DNA from: Marinobacter sediminum
GTDB taxonomy: Bacteria; Pseudomonadota; Gammaproteobacteria; Pseudomonadales; Oleiphilaceae
Direction: 5' to 3'
Length of the DNA: 64,000 nucleotides
Assembly: GCF_023657445.1 (NCBI RefSeq)
Contig: NZ_JAGTWY010000001.1
Coordinates: 3,658,001 to 3,722,000, forward strand
This document shows positions 24,844 to 32,310 of this stretch, piece by piece; the stretch's first letter is position 1; each line of letters begins with the position of its first letter. The notes beneath the pieces are model-generated. The model was not told the DNA's origin and made no database searches. It saw only the letters and a list, made by a program, of their open reading frames with translations. A program made the translations under genes and the position numbers.

Positions 24844-25316
24844 AACTGGCCCGAACGCTGCGACTGGATGTATCCGATGAAAATGTCTTTGAGAAGCCAG
24901 CGCTGAGCGGCGAGTGGGCCATCTCTGGAGGATTTGAATTCTCCAACTGGACCGAGGCCGATCTTAAAGGTAAAGCACGCCAGGCCTTTACCAACGGTTG
25001 GTACAGTATTGAATCGGGCGGTCGCGCCAGTTTTGTGGGCGTCTGCCAGATTACCGAAAGCGAATTGGAACAGCTGCAACAGACTCTGGCGCAGACCTTT
25101 GTTCAGTTTTACGGCGCGCCTGATATTGATGCCGCCTACCCTGTGGCCTGCGAAGAAATCGACCAGATGCGCACTATGTGTGAAGATTTCGAGGAGAACA
25201 CCCTGCTGATGGTCAGCCGCACGCTGACCGAGTTAGGTGTTGAGGAAACCTACCGCTCCCGGGCCCCGCAAGATGCCTCGTTAGAGGCCTTTGCCGTGCA
25301 TGGCAGCGTCGAGTGA
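24840..25316 (+). CDS. DUF6505-like protein, fdh-linked
   Basis: Protein of 158 residues, soluble and acidic, starting MKLARTLRLDVSDENVFEKP with a conserved-looking block SGEWAISGGFEFSNWTE and a helical C-terminal half containing two cysteines (ACEEIDQMRTMCEDFEE). Recalled as a small family accompanying FDH-linked ligase-fold proteins; the DUF number is from memory. The stop TGA ends exactly one base before the stop of the convergent moeA, without spacer or terminator. Function unknown; last gene of the forward operon. Confidence 0.7.
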   Translation: MKLARTLRLDVSDENVFEKPALSGEWAISGGFEFSNWTEADLKGKARQAFTNGWYSIESGGRASFVGVCQITESELEQLQQTLAQTFVQFYGAPDIDAAYPVACEEIDQMRTMCEDFEENTLLMVSRTLTELGVEETYRSRAPQDASLEAFAVHGSVE

Positions 25317-26564
25317 TTACAACCCGAAGCTGCCGTAGGGAATAAACCGCACTGGAGTGCCTGGTTCTATCTCCCGGGCGCTCTCATCCAGCTCCACCAG
25401 ACCCTCGGACCACGCCAGACCGGTAACCCGGCCCGAGCCTTCAGAGCCGAATACCTCAACCTGCCCATTACGGATACGGGCGCGTAACATCTCGCTGCGC
25501 CCCGGCTTCTTGTTCTTATGAAAGCTGGCGGGCATGGCATAGGCCTGGGGTTCGAACCACTCACCGCCTGCAAGAAGCGCCATCGCCGGAGCGCCAAAGC
25601 GCAGTGCACAGACCCAGGCGGCAACCGGATTTCCTGGCAAGCCCACCACGGGCGTCCCCTGAAACATTGCCAGCGCCAGAGGGCGGCCCGGCTTGATCGC
25701 GATGCGCCAGTTGCTGATGTCACCATGGGCTTTCAGTGTTTTTGACACGTGATCCTCGTCTCCTGCGGAAATACCGCCACTGGTCAGGATCAGGTCGCAC
25801 TGCTCCGCGCCGCGCTCTAATGCGGCTTTGACGTCGTCGGCTCGGTCGAGCACATGGCCCAGGTCCACCAGCTCATAGCCGAGCTGCGCCACCATTGCGC
25901 TCAGCATCGGGCGGTTCGCATCATAGATTTGCCAGTCGGTGACAGATGAACCGACAGGTTTCACTTCATCACCCGTGGACAAGACTCCGACACGGAGACG
26001 CTGATAGACATCAACTGAGTCGATGCCTACGCTGGCAAGGACCGAAACCTGGGTCGGCGTCAGGCGGGTACCCGTTGTGAGGATCCGGTCCTGTGCCTTG
26101 ATGTCCTCTCCGGCCTTACGTAAGTTAGCGCCCGCTTTTAACGTACCGTGCAAATGCAGTTGACCATCGATGACCTCGCAGTCTTCTTCCAGGACCACCG
26201 TATCCGTGCCGGCGGGTATCACCGCCCCGGTCAGAATCCGGATAGCATGGCCTTCGGGCACATGCCCCATGTATGGCTCCCCGGCGGCACTTCGGCCATC
26301 AACCAGAGGCAGGGCGCAGGGTACTTCGGTTAAAGGTCCTGAAAACGCATAGCCATCGACTGCAGAATTGCTGCTGGGAGGATGAGCGCGAGGCGCATAA
26401 ACATCGCTCGCCAGTATCCGGCCACTCACCTGTGACAGCGGAACGGAGCGATCCACGCCCACCACAGGATGCAAACGTGAGCGCAACCGTTCCAGCGTCT
26501 CTTCTACCGGTGTCCAGTTCACGCCGGGGGGCAGGGCAAAGCAGTCGTTACGAAGCGGCTTCAT
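25317..26564 (-). CDS. moeA: Molybdopterin molybdenumtransferase MoeA
   Basis: Enzyme of 415 residues inserting Mo (or W) into adenylated molybdopterin. Typical blocks: SNSAVDGYAF near the N-terminus, RILTGAVIPAGTDTVVLEED, the MoCF/MoeA core with GVLSTGDEV and IYDANRPMLSAM, then LTSGGISAGDEDHV and IKPGRPLALAMFQGTPVVGL-PGNP. A C-terminal beta domain ends the protein. moeA, mobB and mobA overlap by four bases each (ATGA), and mobA overlaps fdhD by eight, so fdhD-mobA-mobB-moeA is one reverse operon. Its end abuts the convergent DUF6505-like gene. Confidence 0.95.
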   Translation of the reverse strand: MKPLRNDCFALPPGVNWTPVEETLERLRSRLHPVVGVDRSVPLSQVSGRILASDVYAPRAHPPSSNSAVDGYAFSGPLTEVPCALPLVDGRSAAGEPYMGHVPEGHAIRILTGAVIPAGTDTVVLEEDCEVIDGQLHLHGTLKAGANLRKAGEDIKAQDRILTTGTRLTPTQVSVLASVGIDSVDVYQRLRVGVLSTGDEVKPVGSSVTDWQIYDANRPMLSAMVAQLGYELVDLGHVLDRADDVKAALERGAEQCDLILTSGGISAGDEDHVSKTLKAHGDISNWRIAIKPGRPLALAMFQGTPVVGLPGNPVAAWVCALRFGAPAMALLAGGEWFEPQAYAMPASFHKNKKPGRSEMLRARIRNGQVEVFGSEGSGRVTGLAWSEGLVELDESAREIEPGTPVRFIPYGSFGL

Positions 26565-27082
26565 GGATCTTTCGTTCCTGGTTGTACCGTTTCTGGTTTC
26601 TCACGGTTCAGAATAAAGTCAGCGATGGCGGGTACATTGTTTACGTCGAAAACGGGGCCCGAGAACTCCGCATCGTAGTCCGCCGCTACCGCGATAATGC
26701 TGGCGTCTTCCGGGTACAGGGGCGTTCGCGAACTTTCCCGCCTGTGCACTTCGATCTTGGGGTGGGAGTGGGTTTTAAAGCCCTCCACCACGACCCAATC
26801 GCAGGGGCCCAATCGAGCCAGCAATTCATCCAGCGTCGGCTCGTCGGCTCCCCGAAGCTCGTGCATGATGGCGAAGCGCTGACCACCTGCCAGGATGACC
26901 TCACGGGCACCGGCATCACGGTGTTTGTAGCTGTCAGTGCCGGGCTGGTCCACATCCACCATGTGGTGGGCATGCTTGATCGAGTTGACCGTTAACCCTC
27001 TGCGGGATAGCTCGCGAATCAATGCGCTGGCCAGAGTTGTTTTTCCAGAATTTTTCCAGCCCACGATGCCTATAACATTCAC
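26561..27082 (-). CDS. mobB: Molybdopterin-guanine dinucleotide biosynthesis protein MobB
   Basis: GTP-binding adaptor of 173 residues assisting MobA in bis-MGD formation. It starts MNVIGIVGWKNSGKTTLASA with the P-loop, followed by the KHAHHMVDVDQPGTDSYKHR block and the VVVEGFKTHSHPKIEVHR motif typical of MobB. Length matches the family. The gene shares four bases with mobA on its 5' side and with moeA on its 3' side, so translational coupling is likely. Confidence 0.94.
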   Translation of the reverse strand: MNVIGIVGWKNSGKTTLASALIRELSRRGLTVNSIKHAHHMVDVDQPGTDSYKHRDAGAREVILAGGQRFAIMHELRGADEPTLDELLARLGPCDWVVVEGFKTHSHPKIEVHRRESSRTPLYPEDASIIAVAADYDAEFSGPVFDVNNVPAIADFILNREKPETVQPGTKDP

Positions 27083-27666
27083 TTAAGGTGCTTCTCCGCC
27101 CAGGCCAGATCTTCCGGCGTATTAATGTTGAAAAAATCGCCCTCATCAAAAACCACCAGCGTTTCACCCTGGGCTTGTGTCCACTGGCGGATCTTGCGTA
27201 CTCCGTCGTTCAGGGCGGCTCTCAGATCATGCCGCAACGCGACCTGCCAACGGCCAAAGGTTGGCTGGGGCAGTCGGCCGCGTTCTGGATCCGGCGTGGC
27301 CGCCAACACCACCGGTGTATCGTATTCGGCCAGTCGTGCTGCCAGGTCAAGAGGGAACGACGGGGTATCGGCGGCGACACTGATCAGCCATTCATACCCC
27401 TGTTCGGCCGCCCAATCCATGCCCGCGAGCACACCAGCCAGCGGGCCGGGGAAATCGCCGATAGAGTCGGCCACCATGGGCAGCCCCAAATCATCAAACC
27501 GGCTCAGATCCCCATTGGCATTCAACACCACGGCGTCGACCTGCGGCGTGATCCGCTCAATGACACGCTGGATTAGTGACTGGTCGCCCAGCATTAATCG
27601 CCCTTTGTCACCGCCGCCCATCCGGTTTGCCTGGCCGCCGGCCAGAATGACTGCGCACTCAGTCAT
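27079..27666 (-). CDS. mobA: Molybdenum cofactor guanylyltransferase MobA
   Basis: Nucleotidyltransferase of 195 residues adding GMP to molybdopterin to give MGD, the form bound by FdhA. ILAGGQANRMGGGDKGRLML is the GTP-binding motif, ANGDLSRF and PGPLAGVLAGMDWA follow, and VAADTPSFP carries the metal-binding Asp. The ATG at 27666 starts right at the first beta strand; it overlaps the fdhD stop by eight bases. The upstream in-frame region belongs to fdhD in another frame. Confidence 0.94.
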   Translation of the reverse strand: MTECAVILAGGQANRMGGGDKGRLMLGDQSLIQRVIERITPQVDAVVLNANGDLSRFDDLGLPMVADSIGDFPGPLAGVLAGMDWAAEQGYEWLISVAADTPSFPLDLAARLAEYDTPVVLAATPDPERGRLPQPTFGRWQVALRHDLRAALNDGVRKIRQWTQAQGETLVVFDEGDFFNINTPEDLAWAEKHLK

Positions 27667-28528
27667 GCTCAGCTCCTTTTCGACGCTGTTTCTTGTCTTC
27701 ATCAGGAACCTGAGACAAGTCCTGGTCGAACACCAGGCGGTGCTGGCCACTGAGGCAGGTGAACTTCTTGCCTCGCATCCGTCCGATCAGGGTCAACCCG
27801 ACCTGCCGGGCAATATCGACACCCCAGGCGGTAAATCCGGATCGGCTGATCAGGGTCGGGATCCCCATCAGGGCCGTCTTGATCACCATTTCAGAGGTCA
27901 GGCGGCCAGTGGTGTAGAGGACTTTATTGGCTGCCGGAATGTCATTCAAGTGCATCCAGCCTGCGATCTTGTCGACTGCATTATGACGCCCGACATCCTC
28001 CATATAGGCAAGGACTTCGCGGCCCTGACACAGGGCAGTGCCATGAATGGCACCGGTTTCCATATACAGACTGGGAGTGTGGTTAATCTGGTAGGAGAGG
28101 TCGTAAAAGGTGCTGGTGTGCACCGGTGTATCCGGCAATGACAGCCCTTCAAGCCCCGCCATCATGTCACCGAACACTGTGCCCACCGCGCAGCCGGAGG
28201 TGCGGGTTTTCTTTTCCAGCTTGTCCTCTACATCCGTCACAGCTGCGGTGCGGACCACAGCGACTTCCAGCTCTTCGTCGAAATCAATCTTGGTGACCTG
28301 ATCGGTCTCTTTCAGCATGCCCTGATTCAAAAGAAAGCCGAGGGCCAGATACTCCGGATGATCGCCAATGGTCATGGCCGTGACGATCTCCTGGCTGTTC
28401 AGGTAGATGGTCAGAGGGCGCTCTTCAATCACGCTGATTGACTTCGCTTGACCGTTTTCGTCAACGCCCTCAACCGTGCGGGACAGTCGAGGGTCGTTGG
28501 GATCGGGGAGTAGGGGGTTGATCGTCAT
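27659..28528 (-). CDS. fdhD: Formate dehydrogenase accessory sulfurtransferase FdhD
   Basis: Enzyme of 289 residues that delivers sulfur from IscS to the Mo/W centre of FDH; in its absence FDH is inactive. Family blocks: LTIYLNSQEIVTAMTIG, DHPEYLALGFLLNQG, EDVGRHNAVDKIAGW and the C-terminal LISRSGFTAWGVDIARQVG. The E. coli active loop carries two cysteines (CxxC); here the corresponding RTSGCAVGTVFG has one, as in part of the family, so transfer would depend on a single Cys. First gene of the moco operon. A C-terminal basic tail (KKQRRKGAEHD) extends past the usual end. Confidence 0.95.
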   Translation of the reverse strand: MTINPLLPDPNDPRLSRTVEGVDENGQAKSISVIEERPLTIYLNSQEIVTAMTIGDHPEYLALGFLLNQGMLKETDQVTKIDFDEELEVAVVRTAAVTDVEDKLEKKTRTSGCAVGTVFGDMMAGLEGLSLPDTPVHTSTFYDLSYQINHTPSLYMETGAIHGTALCQGREVLAYMEDVGRHNAVDKIAGWMHLNDIPAANKVLYTTGRLTSEMVIKTALMGIPTLISRSGFTAWGVDIARQVGLTLIGRMRGKKFTCLSGQHRLVFDQDLSQVPDEDKKQRRKGAEHD

Positions 28529-28626
28529 TTTTGTTGTAGCCGTTTCAGGGACGCCAGAGAATGTAATTTTTACGGAGATCGGCAGAGATTAGCCTATTTG
28601 CCATTCGGGAAAAATAGCTGCTTATC

Positions 28627-28667
28627 GCCAATAAAAAAACCCAGCATCGCTGAGGTTTTTTATTGGC
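28627..28667 (-). terminator. Rho-independent terminator between tup and fdhD operons
   Basis: Long inverted repeat: GCCAATAAAAAAACC on the left and GGTTTTTTATTGGC on the right (one extra A bulged) with an inner AGC-atc-GCT hairpin. It is AT-rich at the base and followed by T-runs in either direction. It lies after the tupA stop (reverse strand) and upstream of fdhD, so it ends tup transcription. Confidence 0.75.
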
Positions 28668-28694
28668 CAGGGAAAAGAAGGGTTATGTTGGTGC

Positions 28695-28726
28695 CCCTTT
28701 GTTCAGGTGACCCTTTGTTCAGGTGA
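28695..28726. repeat. Perfect 16-base tandem duplication
   Basis: CCCTTTGTTCAGGTGA occurs twice head to tail (28695-28710 and 28711-28726), directly after the tupA stop codon. It looks like a recent slippage duplication in the 3' untranslated region; no function is evident. Confidence 0.9.
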
Positions 28727-28727
28727 C

Positions 28728-29534
28728 CTACTTCGCGTCGGGGAAGAACAGCTGTTGTCCGTCCACCTTGAAGTCGGCAATCGCTTGTTGGCCACCTTCG
28801 GAAATCAGCCAGTTGTGCCACTGCTTGGCCAGATCGTGCTTGAGGTGTGGATACTTCTCCTCGGAAAGCAGCAAGCTACCGTATTGGTTGAACAGTACTT
28901 TGTCGCCTTCAAAAAGCAGCGTGAGGTTCTGGCGGTTTCCAAATGCCACCCAGGTAGCGCGATCCGACATCACGTACGCATCCATAGCAGCGGCGGTGTT
29001 GAGCGTTGGCCCCATGCCGCTGCCCAGTTCTCGGTACCATTCGCCGTCTGGTTCGACGCCGGCGTTTTTCCAGAGGCGCAACTCGGCGCGATTGGTGCCG
29101 CTGTCATCGCCTCGTGACGCGAAGGGCGCCTCGGCATTGGCGATAGCCGCGAATGCTTCGGCGGCACTCTGCGCTTCACTGATATTGGCCGGATCATCTG
29201 CAGGGCCAATCAACACAAAGTCGTTATACATGACATCGGCTCGTTCGCTGGCGTAGCCGTTTTCGACAAAGCGTTGCTCGCCGGCGGTGTCGTGCACCAG
29301 GAGGCTGTCGGCGTCGCCGCGGCGGGCGATTTCAAACGCCTGTCCGGTGCCCACGGCCACCACTCGCACTTCGATGCCGGTGGCGTCTTCGAACTGCGGC
29401 AAAATGGAGCTGAACAGCCCTGAATTCTCGGTCGAGGTTGTGGAGGCCAGGGTGATGTAGCCCTCGGCATAAGCGTTGAATGCCGTGCTCATGGTGGTTA
29501 CACCTGCGAGTATGAGGGCTAGGCTTTTTTTCAT
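28728..29534 (-). CDS. tupA: Tungstate-type ABC transporter periplasmic binding protein (TupA-like)
   Basis: Periplasmic receptor of 268 residues, signal peptide ending in NAYAE. ITLASTTSTENSGLFSSILP and VVAVGTGQAFEIARRGDAD followed by LVHDTAGEQRFVENGYA and VMYNDFVLIGPADDPA are the TupA/WtpA-like oxyanion pattern; TTSTxxSG is characteristic of TupA rather than ModA. Tungstate specificity is a family inference. ATG at 29534 with AGGAG. Last gene of tupB-tupC-tupA; preceded by a homopolymer-rich spacer (29576-29597). Confidence 0.88.
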   Translation of the reverse strand: MKKSLALILAGVTTMSTAFNAYAEGYITLASTTSTENSGLFSSILPQFEDATGIEVRVVAVGTGQAFEIARRGDADSLLVHDTAGEQRFVENGYASERADVMYNDFVLIGPADDPANISEAQSAAEAFAAIANAEAPFASRGDDSGTNRAELRLWKNAGVEPDGEWYRELGSGMGPTLNTAAAMDAYVMSDRATWVAFGNRQNLTLLFEGDKVLFNQYGSLLLSEEKYPHLKHDLAKQWHNWLISEGGQQAIADFKVDGQQLFFPDAK

Positions 29535-29575
29535 ATTGTTTTCTCCTGTCGCGTGTATAGAACTTCCATTGAGCA

Positions 29576-29597
29576 CCCCCCCCCCTCCCAAAAAAAA
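29576..29597. other. Homopolymer tract C10-T-C3-A-tract between tupC and tupA
   Basis: Forward strand: ten Cs (29576-29585), T, three Cs, then eight As (29590-29597). On the transcribed strand the tup mRNA spacer would contain U8-GGG-A-G10, 40-60 bases before the tupA start. Such tracts are prone to slippage and the G-rich part could form a quadruplex affecting tupA translation; both are inferences. Confidence 0.7.
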
Positions 29598-29615
29598 GAG
29601 AGCGTCAGGGCCGAA

Positions 29616-30359
29616 CTACTCGACCAGTTCTCCGGCAATATACGCTTGCGCCTCTCGCGAGACGGGCACGTTAAAAAAGGCTTCAGCGGGGGTGTGTTCG
29701 CGCACTTTCCCGCCAGAGAGAAACAGTACATCCCCGGCAAGGCGCCTGGCTTGATGCAGGTCGTGAGTGGTCATCACGATGCGCGTTCCCCGCTGATGAA
29801 ACTCGCGCACGGCGGCCTCTACGGCTTTAATTGCCGCCGGGTCGAGCGCGGAGGTGGGTTCATCCAGAAACAGCACCTGAGGAGAAAGCACCCAGGCCCG
29901 CGCCAGTGCCAGGCGCTGTTGTTCGCCGCCGGAGAGCACGCGCGCGGGCGTATGGGTGCAGGCGGCGAGGCCAAAACGCTCAAGCGCATCAAAAGCGAGC
30001 TTCGCACGTGCCTTGCGCGGCACGTTATTCACCGCCAACGCGTGAATGAGATTGGCCACGGCCGAGCGGCGCAAAAGCACCGGTTGCTGGAACACCATCG
30101 CCTGGCGGGGGCGCCCCTCACTTGACCAGGCCACCTGTCCCTGAGTGGGTGAAAGCAAACCGTGAGCCAGTCGCAGCAAAAGACTTTTGCCTGCCCCGTT
30201 AGGCCCCATCACCAGGGTGGGTCCGGTGCCCTCCAGGGTGAATGAGCAGGGTCCCAGCAGTACCTTTTCCTCGTGGCTGAAGGCGACGCTATCAAAGCAC
30301 AGCACCGGCGGAGGGCAAAGGGCGGAGGAGGCGAGGAGCGGAATGTTAAACGAGCTCAT
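29616..30359 (-). CDS. tupC: Tungstate-type ABC transporter ATP-binding protein (TupC-like)
   Basis: ATPase of 247 residues. Walker A is MGPNGAGKSLLLRLAHGLL, the Q-loop is AMVFQQPVLLRRSAVANL, the signature VLSGGEQQRLALARAWVLSP, Walker B VLFLDEPTSALDP, and the H-loop MTTHDLHQARRLA. No C-terminal TOBE/MOP domain is present, unlike ModC, which supports TupC. An N-terminal extension of about 20 residues precedes the first strand. It overlaps the permease gene by four bases. Confidence 0.88.
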   Translation of the reverse strand: MSSFNIPLLASSALCPPPVLCFDSVAFSHEEKVLLGPCSFTLEGTGPTLVMGPNGAGKSLLLRLAHGLLSPTQGQVAWSSEGRPRQAMVFQQPVLLRRSAVANLIHALAVNNVPRKARAKLAFDALERFGLAACTHTPARVLSGGEQQRLALARAWVLSPQVLFLDEPTSALDPAAIKAVEAAVREFHQRGTRIVMTTHDLHQARRLAGDVLFLSGGKVREHTPAEAFFNVPVSREAQAYIAGELVE

Positions 30360-31054
30360 CCTGTTCGCCTTCTGGTCAGTTCACCTACCCAATAGACGCC
30401 TGCGTTGATCAGCATGACCAGCGTCAGCAGCACAATTCCCAGCCCCAGCGCCAGGGGAAGGTTGCCCTTGCCGGTTTCCAGCACAATGGAGGTCGTCATT
30501 ACCCGTGTGACACCCTCAATATTGCCGCCCACCATCATCACCGCGCCCACCTCGGCACTGGCGCGGCCAAACCCGGCAAGCAGAATGGTCAATAGTGCGA
30601 AGCGGGCATCCCACAGGAGGGTGGGCACCATGCGAGAGCGTGACATCCCCAGCGAAATAAACTGCTCGCGGTATTCTCCCAAAAGCTCTTCTACCTTTTG
30701 GCGCGAGAGCGCGGCCAGAATTGGCAACACCAGTACCACCTGCGCAAACACCATGGCACCCGGTGTAAACAGAAAGCCCCACTCACCCAGTGGCCCGGAG
30801 CGCGAGAGCAGCAAATACACGGTGAGCCCGGCCACGACCGGAGGCAGCCCCATCAGGGCATTGAGCACGACAATCACCCCGCCGCGCCCGGGGAAGCGCC
30901 ATAGCGCTACTGCCGCACCAAGGGGAAATCCCAGCACAGCCGCGACCAGTACCGCGAGAAGCGAAACCTGCAGCGAAAGCGCCACGATCTGAAAGAGCGA
31001 AGCGTCGAGGTTTAACAGTAGCGATATCGCCACATAAAACGCATTATTTTCCAC
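30356..31054 (-). CDS. tupB: Tungstate-type ABC transporter permease (TupB-like)
   Basis: Membrane subunit of 232 residues with about five helices (BPD_transp_1 superfamily). SLQVSLLAVLVAAVLGFPLG and ALMGLPPVVAGLTVYLLLSR mark the TupB type; the EAA-like coupling loop is QFISLGMSRSRMVPTLLWDA, and AEVGAVMMVGGNIEGVTRVM is characteristic of TupB/WtpB. It is the first gene of the operon, so tupB-tupC-tupA replaces the usual tupA-tupB-tupC order. Confidence 0.88.
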   Translation of the reverse strand: MENNAFYVAISLLLNLDASLFQIVALSLQVSLLAVLVAAVLGFPLGAAVALWRFPGRGGVIVVLNALMGLPPVVAGLTVYLLLSRSGPLGEWGFLFTPGAMVFAQVVLVLPILAALSRQKVEELLGEYREQFISLGMSRSRMVPTLLWDARFALLTILLAGFGRASAEVGAVMMVGGNIEGVTRVMTTSIVLETGKGNLPLALGLGIVLLTLVMLINAGVYWVGELTRRRTG

Positions 31055-31170
31055 AGCTGCGTCTCCTTGATATTGAGCATCGTGGCGTTTATGACTACGC
31101 TTTGCACAACCTTCTGAAAAATATGCAGCTAAAAACAGTCTAGTGCTTTTCCTAACCGCAGGAGAGACCG

Positions 31171-32055
31171 ATGCCCCTTCCCGCTTACCTCACCACGGCT
31201 GAAGCTGCCGAGTATCTGCGCCTGAAAGAGCGCAAAGTCTACGATCTGGTCAGTCAAGGCGTTATTCCCTGTGTGCGGGTGACAGGAAAGCTTTTGTTTC
31301 CGCGTCAGCGTATTGATCTTTGGTTGATGAACCATCTGGAAGGTGACGACGCCGTCAGCTCTCCGATTCCGCCGGTCCTGGCGGGCAGCCAGGACCCGCT
31401 GCTGGAGTGGGCCATGAAGGAGAGCAGCGCGGAGCTGGCTTTGCTGTGTCAGGGAAGCGGCGACGGCGTGCAACGATTAATTGATGGGCGCGCGATGCTC
31501 GCCGGGATGCATATCTGGCATGCTGAAACCCAGCGTTACAATGACCCTGCCACCTTAGGGCTGAGCGGGATGCGAGATCTGGTGCTGATTCGGTGGGCAA
31601 AACGCCAGCAGGGGCTTCTTTTAGCCTCCGATAACCCTCATCAACTTGCGCGACTTGAGGATATTGCCCGCCCCGGCATACGTATCGCGCATCGCCAGCC
31701 CGATGCTGGCGTCAGCCATTTGCTGCAGAGCTTGCTCGCTCGCCACCGTATCGATGCCAGGCAGCTTACATGGGCCGCTCATCCGTCGCTCAGCGAGGAT
31801 GATCTCGCTTTGGCTATTCGCCAGGGCGAAGCGGATATCGGCGTGGGAATCGAAGCTGCGGCGCGGCGCCAGGGGTTGGCTTTTATTCCTCTGCAGGAGG
31901 AACATTTCGACTTGGCCATGCGCAGGCGTCACTACTTTGAGCCCGCCCTGCAGCATCTGCTGGCGTTTGCCGGTAGCGAGCGCTTCGTTCAGCGCGCAGA
32001 GGCGCTGGGCGGTTACGACATCAGTGAACTGGGGCAAGTCGTGTATAACGCTTGA
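31171..32055 (+). CDS. HTH (excisionase-type) regulator with PBP-like sensor domain
   Basis: Protein of 294 residues. Residues 1-50 are a winged excisionase/MerR-like HTH (YLTTAEAAEYLRLKERKVYD, then LVSQGVIPCVRVTGKLLFPR). Residues 85-290 form a periplasmic-binding-protein-like domain (PF12727 type) with LIDGRAMLAGMHIWHAET, RQQGLLLASDNPH and DIGVGIEAAARRQGLAFIPL. Such fusions sense oxyanion or molybdopterin-related ligands in molybdate/tungstate loci. It is divergent from tupB across 116 bases, so it likely regulates tup and perhaps fdh. The ligand is unknown. Good GGAG ribosome site. Confidence 0.85.
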   Translation: MPLPAYLTTAEAAEYLRLKERKVYDLVSQGVIPCVRVTGKLLFPRQRIDLWLMNHLEGDDAVSSPIPPVLAGSQDPLLEWAMKESSAELALLCQGSGDGVQRLIDGRAMLAGMHIWHAETQRYNDPATLGLSGMRDLVLIRWAKRQQGLLLASDNPHQLARLEDIARPGIRIAHRQPDAGVSHLLQSLLARHRIDARQLTWAAHPSLSEDDLALAIRQGEADIGVGIEAAARRQGLAFIPLQEEHFDLAMRRRHYFEPALQHLLAFAGSERFVQRAEALGGYDISELGQVVYNA

Positions 32056-32310
32056 AGGGCGCCAATAACAATAAACAGGCGAAACAATCGGGAGCCTGCA
32101 TGCCTTCAATACAAAAAAATTAGTGAAGGATGCCAGCGGGGCATCTGGGTGCGCAGGCAAAAGATTGCATAAAGAAAAGGTCATTGTCCCGGTTGGTACC
32201 TAACCAACCGAATGAAGTGATATCCTCACGCATCGCTATCAAACACGCAACTCAAGCCTGAATGCCGTCACACGGCAGGCCACCTTCAACCCGGAGTTTC
32301 AGCCTTACCC

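Noticed and set aside
31055..31170. ModE/molybdate operator in the tupB-regulator spacer
   Set aside because: No ModE-like palindrome was found; only a weak GCGT/ACGC inverted repeat is visible.
32056..32310. Possible small gene between the HTH/PBP regulator and the glutaredoxin gene
   Set aside because: The reverse frame there extends antisense to the regulator and has no ribosome site; nothing else coding is seen in this 255-base spacer.
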